The notes: a model not told the origin generated them from the sequence alone. A stretch of DNA of 33,987 nt from Cochliopodium minus (GCA_024220525.1 JAMYWO010000378.1:1-33987); one strand, 5' to 3'. Shown: positions 10,301-20,822, numbered from the stretch's first letter. Numbers and translations: made by a program.

Positions 10301-11866
10301 TCTAAATAGAAAATAATTGGAAATGAAAATTTAAAACAAAAATTTTGGTGAATTACATTCTCCAACTCATTTTGACTTTCGATATTTAAAGATTTGGTAC
10401 CAACAGCCCATACAGGATCTGTTTTCTTTGGAAAACTCTTTCCATTGAATTTATCGGAAGCAACTCCCAAATACAAGTTTCGATCCTAACAAGTTAAGAA
10501 AATAATTTTTTAAAGAAAGTAAAAATTAAAAAAAAATGTACTGCTTTGTCAATGTGAAATTCAATGTAGTGTATACCTGACTCGAACTTTTGCTCAGAAA
10601 GAATAGTCTGATAACTAACTCCCACTATTTAATTAAATAATTGATTTAAAAATGATATTAAAAAAAGATCTTACAAGCAATAAACGATTTCCTGTTGCTA
10701 CTAAGTTGTATGTCGTCACCTAATTAAATCAATATTGTAAGTAAAGTTTTTGCTAACAAAAATAAAAGTTGTAACCCTTTCTAGTTTTGCTCCATGTTAC
10801 TTCCGATACTTCCTTTGATGTTTGTTCTTCTAAAGAATTTCTAAGATATTCACGTATAAGTGTTGCGAGATCTTTTTTAAAAAGCTCAGCGTATGTGATA
10901 GTTTTTACTTTGTCATTTATTGCAAGTGCAGTTTTTAACTCTCTTTCCAATATCTGTTCATCTTTTTCTCTTCTAACTCCGCATGTTTTATCATTCTTTA
11001 CCAATTCTATAAATCTTTTTTTAAATTAAATTTTAACTCAATTTTATTTCTATTATTTTGGTTGGATTAGGAATAAAATAAATAGGCTATCAAATAAGAA
11101 AGATTATAGTTATAAATAAAATGAAATTTAAAATTTTCTTCTTTATGATTTAAATTAAAAGATATACCTGGAGAAAAAATCATTGAATTCAACAACAAAT
11201 TGCTTTTTATAATTCTTCATCCAGAATTCTTTAGCTAATCATCGAAAAGAATGTTAAATTTAATAATTTAAATATATCCGAGTGTATTTTACCTTTATCT
11301 GTTGTATCAAGGAGATAATCCTTGTTCATTTTTTTGATCTGTTGTGGATCAAGTTTTTCCAATCCTTCTTCGTTCATTGAATCGATGATCTCTTTGATCT
11401 TCTGATCGATATCCATATCAAAAAAATTGACATAAATCTGCATTCTTATTTCATTTTTATCATTAGGTGCAAATTCTGAATTCATGAAATTCTTCAAGAA
11501 ATTCTGTTTATCTTCACTCCATCTTTTGTATAATTGTATTATATATTTTGGTTTTTTTTTAAAAATGAGTTATATTTTGGTTTAAAATTATCTATTTACT
11601 TTTCGATTATTGCCTTTGCTTGTTCCAAAATCCTATATTCAAAAAAAGAGAGAGTAATTTTTTATAAAATTTGTATTCTTTATAAATTGAAATTTTATAT
11701 TTTTTTAAAAATGGTTATATGGAGGGATGGTAAAATGGATTTTATACTTCTCGAATAAGGTATCATAATTTGCAACAAGAACTCCATCGAAATTTTTTTT
11801 CCAAAAATCCCTCACTGATTCATTTTTTATTCTATCAATTTGTTTATTTGCAAGAAATTTGTTCAT
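7335..11866 (-). CDS. EF/FW-module, four-SPRY, ankyrin, UBR protein: 5' part (3' part at 32294-33900)
   Basis: Minus-strand exons: 11749-11866 (ATG at 11866, in-frame TAG two codons upstream), 11600-11632, 11293-11522, 11168-11234, 10776-11014, 10675-10719, 10542-10624, 10357-10495, 10236-10301, 7798-10186, 7335-7562. Residues 1-230 hold two FW modules (VRDFWKKNF and AKEFWMKNY, each followed by a V-x4-F and a degenerate EF-type loop). Residues about 245-1010 hold four SPRY-like domains, with [29 protein letters not shown] and THYIEFHIDK at the strand before F/Y-x-G-V/I-A, each ending in a GI-LID type strand. Then come WWKKSFSEKLKV, an EF-hand loop made by splicing (DRDENGSIDCKEF), and a first ankyrin repeat (NPLHVACIAK). 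The last exon ends in phase 1 and fits 33813-33900; all 17 exons total 4674 nt (1558 codons). SPRY and ankyrin domains bind other proteins. The function is unknown, with substrate recruitment for ubiquitination as inference. Confidence 0.85.
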
Positions 11867-12080
11867 AGTCTAATCTTATTCTATTCTTCTAAATTGATTA
11901 TGGATATATAAAAAGACTGAGTTCAAGATTTAAAATTTACCAAAAACTAAAATTTTTTTTTAATTTTTTATCTTTTATCTTTCACTCAAACTTTGTTTTT
12001 AAAATCCATTTCCAAATTTCAAAATCAATGAGAAACTAAACTTATTTTATCTTATTTGTTGTTTTAAATCTGTAATAAAA

Positions 12081-12180
12081 TTAATTAACAAAGATGCAAC
12101 CCATTGGAGAGTTGCAAGCCAAACTAGTTGTTTTTGTTTCTGGACTTTTAAATGCATCCTTGAAAATATTTCAATAAATT
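12081..12180 (-). pseudogene. Possible relic of an SDR C-terminal exon
   Basis: A minus-strand frame reads AFKSPETKTTSLACNSP. This resembles FAKTPENGAKTQVFVATDP from exon 12437-12552 of the neighbouring dehydrogenase, in the same strand and just downstream of it. It is followed by a stop and has no clear splice partners. It may be a duplicated, decayed exon or chance similarity; the evidence is one short alignment by eye. Confidence 0.3.
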
Positions 12181-12272
12181 TTTTAAGTTTTTGATTTAAT
12201 TTTTGGTAAACACTTCCAGAAAAGAAAAGAAAAAACAAAAAGAATCAAGAAGAAAAATCATTGTTTATTTCA

Positions 12273-13613
12273 TTAAAAATTGAGTTTCTTTAGGATTTCC
12301 TCTGTTAGTTTCCACAACTTTTCTGCAAGGTCAACATTTTTGGCAACATCAGATTCTTTTTTGATAGCACAATTATCCCTTTTAGATAAAAATCGAAGAA
12401 AAATAAAATAATAGTAATTTGATTTCTATCTATTACCAATATTTCGCAGGAGATTTAGGGACAGAAGGATCTGTAGCAACAAAAACTTGAGTTTTAGCAC
12501 CATTTTCAGGTGTTTTAGCAAAAGGAGAAATAATGAAAGAAATGAAAGAGTTCTAATAAAAGTGAACATTCAAGTAAATTTTAAAAAAATTTATTAAATC
12601 TCCTTACATTTTTAAATAGGCTGGTTTTAACAATACCAGGATGGACAGAGTGACTGGTGATTTTTTTTCCTTCATTGTCCAATCTCTTCTGAAGAGACAA
12701 ACTAAACAAAATGTTACAGAGTTTTGATTTTGCGTACTAAACAAATAATTGAAAATAAATAAACAAGAATAAAAAATTAAACATTGTTTTACTTGTCCAG
12801 ATGCACTAAAATTTTTTTCTCCAAGCAAGTCTTCTAAAAAATTTGCATTTGCTTTGTCGTGATACATTGATGACAAATTCACTACCCTCCCCTCTTCTCT
12901 AATGTATGGTAACAATTCTCTCGTCAAAAGAAAGTGTCCTAAATAAAATTTTTTGTTGATGGATTTTCCTTTTTTTAAAAAAAGAAAGATAATCTACCTA
13001 TACTGTTGATGAAATTGAAACAAAATTCAATTTTAAATTTCAATTTATAATTTATAATTATATCTCTTACTGATTGACCCCCACTGTTTCTTCCAATCCA
13101 TCCTTTGTGAGTTTTCTTTCTCCTTTCATATCTAAGCACATCACTCCAGCATTATTCATCAATCTAAGTTATAAAATGAAAATTAGGTGAAAAATAATTA
13201 ATTTCTTAAAATGCCTCCATTACACATCCAAATGCTTATATTTTTCGACAAATTCTTTTGCAAAATTTATCACGGATTTTAATTCTGACAAATCTAACTG
13301 CATGACATCTATCTTTCCACTTTTATCTGTCTTTGTCTTTTCTATTGCTTCCAATGCTTCTTTCCCTCTTTCGAGAGATCTGCATCCTTTTTTGATATAT
13401 TCGTTTATAAATAATATCAAAAGAGCAAATTTATACAGTTACCTATTATTACTTTATATCCTCTTATATACCTATTATCCATTTTAAAATTACGTTTAAA
13501 CAGGAAATTTAAAAAAAATTAGTTTACAGCTCCTTTGCAGATTCAAATCCAAGACCATTGTTTCCTCCAGTTATTATAACTATCTTCAATCCATCATTAA
13601 TTTCTTCAATCAT
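12273..13613 (-). CDS. Short-chain dehydrogenase/reductase, retinol-dehydrogenase-like
   Basis: Complete NAD(P)-dependent oxidoreductase, 290 residues in nine exons: 13528-13613, 13443-13471, 13224-13386, 13163-13071, 12998-13002, 12793-12938, 12608-12736, 12437-12552, 12273-12378 (873 nt, divisible by 3). Motifs run in classical SDR order: ITGGNNGLG (nucleotide-binding loop), GCRSLERGK (basic residue favouring NADPH), a D-L-S block, VLMNNAGVM, VNHIGHFLLT, VVNLSSMYH (catalytic Ser), YAKSK (catalytic Tyr and Lys) and SVHPGIVKT. The C-terminus, KYW..CAIKKES, resembles retinol dehydrogenases 11-14 and plant TIC32-like enzymes; the substrate cannot be inferred. Start ATG 13613 lies just before the glycine-rich strand, as expected for a soluble form. 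The VNHIGHF motif depends on a 5-nt exon. It is divergently arranged with the PHD gene. Confidence 0.93.
12998..13002 (-). other. 5-nt micro-exon of the SDR gene
   Basis: On the minus strand, TATAG is flanked by CATCAACAG upstream and GTAGATTATC downstream, giving introns of 68 nt (13003-13070) and 59 nt (12939-12997). The upstream exon ends AAT-CA and the next begins GA-CAC. Inserting T-ATA-G yields V-N-H-I-G-H-F, the conserved SDR sequence, and keeps the frame. Skipping the exon loses the frame. Confidence 0.85.
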
Positions 13614-13850
13614 CTTCAATCTTTCTTTTTTTTTGAATTGACATAAAAAATTAAAAAAAAAAAGGAAAAAGGATAAATAGGTGATGGAAAATACAGAAGA
13701 AATATCTTTGCAAAAAACATTGTTTCTTTTATCCAAAATCAAGAATTGTTTATCAGTTATAAATGTGAAAAATATATTTTTTCAAAATAAAATTCTTTGA
13801 AAATATAAATATTTTTTTCAAAGCAAAATGAGCAAGAAAAAATAGAAGAA

Positions 13851-15110
13851 ATGAAACATGAAGAAATAAAAGAAGAAAAAATGACCACATTTTGCATATC
13901 AGATGAGTGCAAACAAAGAATCTTGCAAGTATGATTTTTTAAAAAAAAAAATTTTTTTTCCCACCTCTTTACACAATATCTTTTTGAAATCTCAAAGTTG
14001 GAAGAAGAAAATATAATCTTAAAAAAAGAATTATCTGAAAAAACAACAGAAATAGATGTAAAAACAGGACAAATGGAGATGTTGAGGATGACCACATTGC
14101 AAAAGATTGAAGAAAACAACGAAATGAAAACCAAAACAGAGAAAAAAATGAAAAAGATGAAAAAGATGGAAGAAGAGCATCAATACAATGTGAAGCTAAC
14201 AGAAAATTTGATGGAAAAAAGCTCCAATCTTAGCAAAATAGTGAGTGGATTCCTTTCCAATTCAAACGATCAATACATGGAACTAAACGATCTAAAAAAC
14301 ATTCACTTCAAAATGGAAAAAGAGATGGAAATAGTTTGTTTGAAGCAAAAAAAGTTGTTCGGAGTGATAAATGAAAAAAATGTCTCAATTCAAACACTTT
14401 CTGAGACTATCAATCAAAAATTGAGCGAAATAGAAGGGTTGGAGAAGGAAAAGAAAAAAGAAAAAGAAGAGTTTCAAAGGGTATTTGGAGAGATGGGCTC
14501 AAAGATTGAGATATTGGAAAAAAAAGAAGAAGAGTACAAAAAGCTTCAAAAAATCAATGATGAAAACTTGAAGACCATCTTTCAATACCAATCTGTCGTT
14601 TCCGATTTGCAAAAGAAGAACGAAACATTGTTAAACAGTGAAAGAGTTTTACAAGAAAAAGTGGATTCTTTGAACAAAGAAGTTTTGATCAGCAAAGAGA
14701 AAGTTATCAACAAAGAGGACACTTCTTTTTACATGCAAAGCATAGAAAATATTCGAGAGAACTATCAATCTTTGTTGAGAGAGAAAGATTCTTTGATCCT
14801 TTCTTTGAAGAATCAAAACAAAGAAAAAGAAAACATTCCCAAGCAAGTTTCTTTCCATCCCTCTCATAAAATCTTGAATAACAGTTCACCCAAACAACCT
14901 CTTCCCAAATCCAAGCAAATTCAAAGTTTAAATCCTCCTCCCCTCAAAAAGAGCATCGATTTAATCGTCAAAAAAGCAAATTGTTCTGTCTGCAATAAAA
15001 TCCCTTATGGAAAAATGAAAAACTGTTCAAAGTGTAACTCTTCTTTTCATGTCTCTTGTTTGAAAGTTTCTGACTCTTTGAAATCCAACTTTGTTTGTTC
15101 TAGTTGTTGA
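13851..15110 (+). CDS. Coiled-coil protein with C-terminal PHD-type zinc finger
   Basis: Two exons, 13851-13928 and 13998-15110, give 396 residues; the GTATGA donor and CTCAAAG acceptor join in phase 0. The ATG at 13851 is the first plausible start, although the open frame extends a few codons upstream. Residues about 25-290 are a long, charged E/K-rich coiled coil. A basic, proline-containing linker follows (residues about 295-345, with several S-P or K-P sites). The end is a C4HC3 finger: CSVCNK, then CSKCNSSFHVSCL and CSSC, stopping directly after the last Cys pair. PHD fingers usually read histone tails, so a nuclear role is likely. Which histone mark is bound cannot be told. A RING variant is less likely given the spacing. 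Confidence 0.85.
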
Positions 15111-15262
15111 AATAAATGTTTATTTCGGACTAAAAATTAATCAATATTGAATTAATCTTTGTTTATTTGTTTTTATAATTTATATAATCTTTAATATAAG
15201 AAAAATATATTTTTAATTGGTCTATAATTCCAAATTCTAAAGAAAATCGAGACAAAAGGTGA

Positions 15263-15756
15263 TTATTTCTTGTCGGTACATGCATTCATTGCATCACATG
15301 CAGTAGTTGAATTTTGATTATCTACGATAGCAGTTACCAATGCATTGAGGTTTGCACTTACAAATACTATTATTTTTTTTTTATAAATTTATTGTGGATA
15401 AATCAAAGAAAATAATAAAAAGAGAAATATTATACCTTCACATTGGATCATAAATAAATCTATTATAAAAGAAAAGTTAAATATTCAAAATTATAAAGGA
15501 AAAAGAAATTTTACTTGGCAATTTCTGTTTGAAATTAAAAAATTTCATTGGAAAAAAAAAAGAGTTAATTTTGATATTTTTTTCTTACAAAGCAAACTTC
15601 ATTCTTCAAATAATCAGTTGCCTTTGCTGAAGTGGTATTTTTTCCCAATTCATTTTCAGAGATGTTGATTACACTCTTACAAATGGAGCAATTGATGGTA
15701 TTGGACAAAGTGAATCCTAACAAGAAAATAGCAATCAAGAAAATATAGAGTTTCAT
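15263..15756 (-). CDS. Secreted saposin-B-type peptide
   Basis: Four exons, 15589-15756, 15515-15524 (10 nt), 15436-15459 and 15263-15366, total 306 nt and give 101 residues. It starts with a hydrophobic signal peptide (residues 1-18) and continues with six cysteines in saposin spacing: C-x2-C near residue 23, one before and one after the small exons, and C-x5-C close to the C-terminus (ACDAMNAC). Saposin-like proteins are small helical, disulfide-bonded lipid-binding proteins. In amoebae the fold includes lysosomal lipid cofactors, secreted signalling proteins such as countin, and antibacterial membrane-active peptides. Nothing in the sequence decides which. It probably acts in lysosomes or outside the cell. 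Confidence 0.85.
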
Positions 15757-15963
15757 TTAAAAAAGAGAAAAATTTATAAAATCAAATTTTTTTTATATTT
15801 CAATCAATTTAAAATTTTATTTTATAAAAAATGATGGAAGGAGGATGCTTGAACAAGAAAATTCATCAAAGAAATGTTGATCAATAAGAATTAAAAAAAA
15901 TTTTATTTCTTTCAAATTTAAAAAAAAAAATCGAAAAATCAATTCTGTTGAGTTGATATTATA

Positions 15964-18397
15964 ATGATTGAATGGGCAGCAAAGAAAATAGCATTTAATG
16001 ATAAGTAATATTTATATTTTTTCTCAAATTTACCTTTATTTCAAACCCAATGATAAGTGATCCAGAAGATATAAGATTATTGAGCAATGATTCAGCAGAT
16101 TTAATTAAAAAATGTTTCAAGGGAATAAATCATAAAGAAGTAATCAAATAAAAGAATAGGATAAAAAATATTTAGGCATTAACTGATATTAACTTTCACA
16201 TAATCTCATATTATTTTCAGTTAATTAATATTTTTCTTAATTTTAATCCTATTTCACCAGATTATTGATTATCATTGTCATGTATTGGGAATGGGTAAAG
16301 GTGGTACTGGATGTTTTTGCAAGGATACATTTGGAATAAATGAGAATTTGACAAAGCTGAAAATAAATATAGTATCGCAGGCTTCTGGGGTGAAAAATAA
16401 AGAATGTGCAGATCAAGAATACATTGAAAAATTGATAAAATGTATAAAAGGATTCAAAGCGTATGGGAAATGCGCAATATTGGCTTTTGATTCTTATTAT
16501 AATGAAGATGGTACAATAAATAAAGAAATGGTAAAATATATTTAAGAAAAATATTGTATAAATAGAAAGATCATTCCCTATCAATAATATTTTTTAAAAT
16601 TTTTAAATTTCAACTTCACAGAAATTGATTCAAAATTAAATTTATTGAATTTATTCATTCAGACTACATTTTCAACACCAAATGAATACATCTACGATCT
16701 CCATCAAAAATATCCAATGTATTTTCTTCCAACAATATCAATACATCCATATCGAAAAGATGCGATCGAACAGTTAGAACATTGGGGAAAAAAAGGAGTG
16801 AAAATGATCAAATGGCTCCCCAATTCCATGGGGATCGATCCTCAACACAAACTATGTATACCTTATTACGAAAAGGTGAAGGAGTTGGGGATGGTCATCT
16901 TGGTTCACACTGGTGAAGAGAAAGCGGTTGTTTCTCATGATGATTTGCAGAAGTTTGGAAATCCTTTGGTTTTAAGAACTCCCCTCGATATGGGTGTCAA
17001 AATTATTATGGCTCATTGTGCTACACTAGGACAAAACAAGTAAAAAAAAATTTTAAAAAAAACATTTAGAATTAAAAACAAAACAAATTCATAAAATATT
17101 TCCTAAAAGAGATATAGATCTTGATGATGAGAGTGAACAACATTTTGTTGACAATTTTTATTTATTTTTGCGAATGATGGATGAACCAAAGTACGAAGGA
17201 TTACTTTTTGGAGACATCTCGGCAATATGCCAAATCAACAGAATGAAATATGTCATCAAACTTCTCGAAAGAAAAGACATACATCATCGCCTCTTAAACG
17301 GATCAGACTACCCACTCGTATCTGTACCCATGCTCGTTTTAACAAAGCCGTTCGAAAATGCAGGAATGTTAACAGAAGACCAAAGAAATTGTTTAAATGA
17401 AATTTATGAGATTAATCCCTTACTTTTCGATTTTCTTTTGAAGAGATGTCTTGTGGGTCCTAATGGTGAGAAATTTTCCGAATCCATTTTCATGCGAAAC
17501 AAAACTTTGGGTCTTTTTGATGATGAGGATCTTTTCAAAGGGGAACCTTTGGACATTGAAGTCGTTATGGACTCTCAATTACTCCCTCCTTGTGTTACTT
17601 GGGCGGAGAAGCAAGGTTTGTTTTTTAAAATTTTTTTTTCTTCCTTTTTTTTTTTTAAAAAATATTTTTGTATTTTCATTATTTTACAGCTCACTATTAT
17701 GCAAGAAGGGTTATTAAATTTTATAATGGAAAATTTGAAGAGAAAAAAATGTATAAAATTGCTGTTTCGGGTATTTCTTATTTTTTTTTTCTTTTTTTTT
17801 TATAAACTGCTGATGTTTAGTTTTTATTTCCATTTTATTTTTTATTGTTTATTTTTAATAATAATAGGAAGGTACACTCTCATGTTTGTAGAAAGAGGAT
17901 GGTGGGATCAAAAGACTTACAAACTTTATCTCACTGATGTCGTAACTGGTTGGGACATCGAATTTGAACATCCCAACGTCTACTATTTGTTAGTGAGAAA
18001 CCTGATCGGCTACTTCGAGCACTTTGGAGGTGAAAATGAAAAAGTGGAAAGGATTTACTTTTACAACAACAATCCTCAGTTGATCCTTGAAAACGAAAAA
18101 AAGTTTAAAAAAAAACTTGAAGAGAAAAAGGTCAAAGAAATGAGCCCAAGCAAAAAAAATAGTAGTGGTGTTATGGGCACCATAAAGTCTTATACTACTG
18201 ACATTTTATGGTCTGGCATACAAAAGATATCTGGAAAGAAAGATGAGGAGGATAACAATCTTATCAATGATGAAGAAACTTCCAGGGATATCATACGTGT
18301 TGATGATTTGGAGTTCATTGAAATTAAGGAAATCGATATTGAGGAAGAAGATAGGAAAAATATTTCCTCGGAAGACAAGATCGAGAACAATAAATGA
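15964..18397 (+). CDS. Amidohydrolase-superfamily metal-dependent hydrolase with C-terminal extension
   Basis: Seven exons: 15964-16004, 16058-16139, 16261-16530, 16663-17039, 17110-17615, 17690-17770, 17868-18397; they total 1887 nt (628 residues). The TIM-barrel hydrolase part has metal-site landmarks: IIDYHCHVLGMG (H-x-H after strand 1), SIHPYR, VKMIKWLP (a Lys of the usual active-site region), VILVHTGEE (strand-5 His), IIMAHCATLG (strand-6 His) and LNGSDYPL (strand-8 Asp). After about residue 410, GRYTLMFVERGWWDQ opens a beta-rich segment, then a charged tail rich in E, D and K. The substrate is unknown. An alternative start at ATG 16050 would drop the first exon, but 15964 splices in phase. 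A single long frame from 17168 to the end runs through two introns and is not the protein. Confidence 0.85.
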
Positions 18398-18620
18398 ACA
18401 ATACATCTATCTATATTTTTAATTGTAAAATAAATAAGATCAATTCCAAAATTGTCAATTCAATTTTCATTTATCCCAAAGAAATTGTATTTATAAAATA
18501 ATAAAATTATATATATTATATATTATAAATAAAAAAATTGAAATAATATTTATTTTTAATCAATTTTTTATTCCCTACCACCATTTCCTTCTATCGAACA
18601 AATCTTATCAACATAAATAA

Positions 18621-19388
18621 ATGTCATCAGATTCATTGTCCATCTTATCGAAAGGAAATGGAACATGGTTGGCCATATCCTCGAGAGAAGAAAGAAATCA
18701 GATTTTTTTGGAAAGCAATTCTTCCAATATACCAAAGGATCTGATAATGAAAGCATGGAAGAACAAGGAGAGGATAAAATACATTTTTTACAACGAAATA
18801 AACAAAAATTGGATATTGATCACAGAACAATCAATTTTAAAACAAACATTGGTGATCTCTAAGAAGAAAATACCACATGATAAAATCAGGGAATGTTGGC
18901 AAATGGGATTATCACTCTCAATGATCTATTTCCACAGATTTGAGGAGACTTACATCATCTTCTTTGATAAATTGCATAAGTATCAAGAATACTATATATG
19001 CCCCAGCATAAAGCATATTTCGAGCACCATAGAAAAAGGATGGCAAGAAAATTTATGTGTGCAAACAGCATGCTTTGGAAATAATTATTGGATAATTGTA
19101 TTAGAAGAGGATAACAATGGAGGACAATCGAGTTATGATTTCTACGATAATATCCCCAATATCCAAGATATATGGGATCGTGGAGAATCATTGGATATAG
19201 TGGCCACCAATGGCAAGATATGGCTCACCATTAGCTCGTTGCAAGAGAGCAAATCAGGAAAGGATTCTCATTATTTATTTTCTCGCCAATTTCCATCGAA
19301 TTGGATAGAGAATTTTGTATGGGCGAAAAAGGCATTGATATCTCCATTTGAAATCAAATTCACTTTAGGTAATGATATAAAAGAATAG
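18621..19388 (+). CDS. Five-repeat DUF7477-like protein
   Basis: Intronless, 255 residues, ATG 18621. Two tryptophan landmarks alternate with a period of 44-49 residues. One is a strand of the form G-x-x-W-L/I-x-I (W16, W64, Y111, W157, W201). The other is a P/S-x-x-I-x-x-x-W helix-like segment (W46, W93, W141, W185, W234). This alternation of 'Q-x-Y/F ... W-x-x-G' and 'W-hydrophobic-V/I' matches the repeat called DUF7477, known to me from the C-terminal part of plant casein-kinase-like proteins and from amoebae. It probably forms a small beta-propeller-like ligand-binding domain. No enzyme motif or targeting signal is seen. The family name is from memory; the internal repeat is directly visible. 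Confidence 0.75.
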   Translation: MSSDSLSILSKGNGTWLAISSREERNQIFLESNSSNIPKDLIMKAWKNKERIKYIFYNEINKNWILITEQSILKQTLVISKKKIPHDKIRECWQMGLSLSMIYFHRFEETYIIFFDKLHKYQEYYICPSIKHISSTIEKGWQENLCVQTACFGNNYWIIVLEEDNNGGQSSYDFYDNIPNIQDIWDRGESLDIVATNGKIWLTISSLQESKSGKDSHYLFSRQFPSNWIENFVWAKKALISPFEIKFTLGNDIKE

Positions 19389-19522
19389 AAAAGAATTTTT
19401 GAAAGATATTAGCTTAAAATTCGTTTATAAAAAATTTTCATATTATTTAATATTGATTGAAATGGATATAAACAACTATTCCAAATCCATTTATAATTTT
19501 TTATCTCAAAAAATTATATAAT

Positions 19523-20822
19523 GTGAAAAATTTAAATTATAAAATAGATAAAGCACCTCATTGTTTCGATGATGGACAAAAATTGGATAATCTGATTCAA
19601 CTGATCAAAAAGAAGCAGATACACGAATCAGATTTCCCAATGATGAGAGTGATCGAGATGCATGAAGAAATATTCACTTTGAACAATCGAAGATTGTATT
19701 GTTTTCAACAAGGCATGAAAGAATATGACGAAGATGAACAGCTTATAACTATTCTCTTTACCAAAGACCAAGAGGAATTTAAAATAAAAAATTCCTCTCA
19801 TAATGGCGGAACTTTACTTGAACTTTTTTGTTTCGGAGATAATTGTCCTTGTAAAAAACACTCCGCTATGAAAAAAGATGAAAACAAAAACTTTAGTTTT
19901 GGATCGGGGTATAACAGACCGAGGGACGATGACACTGTTATTGATGAGATGAAGTATGAATCGGAGATGATGAATGATTCGAAATCTTCAAGCAGGTTTT
20001 CTTCCCTAAGAAAAAAAGATCTCAACAATATTGAAAATAAAAATAATAATGATAATGTCAAAATAGAAAATAATAAGATACAAAATAATTACAATAATGA
20101 TAAAATTAATCTTCTTGATAATAATCCCAATAACGTTACTAATAAAATAGACAATAATGAACTTTCTAAAATTTTGAATTTGAAAAAGAAAAATGTTGAA
20201 ATTTCTCGAAACAATAAAAATACCAAAGAGGAAATCACCTTGGACAAAGAAATGAAGGAGTATGTAACTAAAGGAACTTCCCCTAACAAGTCCCCAAACA
20301 AATCTCCCCGTAAAAAAAAAGATAAAAATAAAAACGTTGAAAAAAATAAAAATGGAAACAAAAATATTGACAAAGAGGATCATAATATAGAAAATAAGGA
20401 CAAAAACAATGTCGTCACCAAAATCAATTTAAACAACATCGAACAAAACGGAAATAATAACAGGAATAAGAACAACAACAATAATGGAAATGTTCTTTCG
20501 ACAAATGGTCCTAAGCCTTCTCCAAGGAAAAAGGAATCCTTTCCTTCTCCTATCTCTTCTCCTAAAAGTATTATAAATTACGATGATATGGACGAAATAT
20601 CTCAAGTAAAAATTTTTTTTTCTTTTGATTTAATTTTAATTCAAATTTAAATTTATTTTTTTTTGATTTTAGGATTTCTCAAAGTTTCTTTCTGATTCTG
20701 ATGAAGATGAAGATAAAAAGGATATATATTATGACTATGATAAGGATCTTTGGTTCTCCAGAAAATCCAAGAAAGGTTTCGACAAAAGAAAAGATTTAAT
20801 TTCTTATTTGGAAAAGAATTGA
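19523..20822 (+). CDS. Protein with conserved N-N-R-R-L-Y domain and low-complexity Asn/Lys-rich tail
   Basis: Exons are 19523-20605 and 20673-20822 (stop TGA). The first frame has no ATG at its upstream end: it opens after a TAA near 19460 and passes through GTG 19523, so a short upstream start exon is probably missed. The N-terminal 80 residues carry FDDGQKLDNLI, MMRVIEMHEEIFTLNNRRLY and CFQ. I recognise this as a widespread small protist/plant domain of unknown function whose hallmark is D/N-N-R-R-L. The region after residue 110 is low complexity, rich in Asn, Lys and Asp, with S/T-P-x-K and SPRKK repeats (possible DNA-minor-groove or kinase motifs). The last exon is acidic, then aromatic. 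Confidence 0.7.

Noticed and set aside
14649-14889. Minus-strand ORFs opposite the coiled-coil region
   Set aside because: The antisense of the E/K-rich coiled coil yields F/L-rich frames by composition. No splice or start context supports them.
17168-18397. One continuous 409-codon ORF on the + strand
   Set aside because: It runs through two T-rich GT-AG introns (17616-17689 and 17771-17867). Splicing gives a protein-like sequence in another frame for exon 17690-17770 and restores the frame, so the continuous ORF is coincidental.
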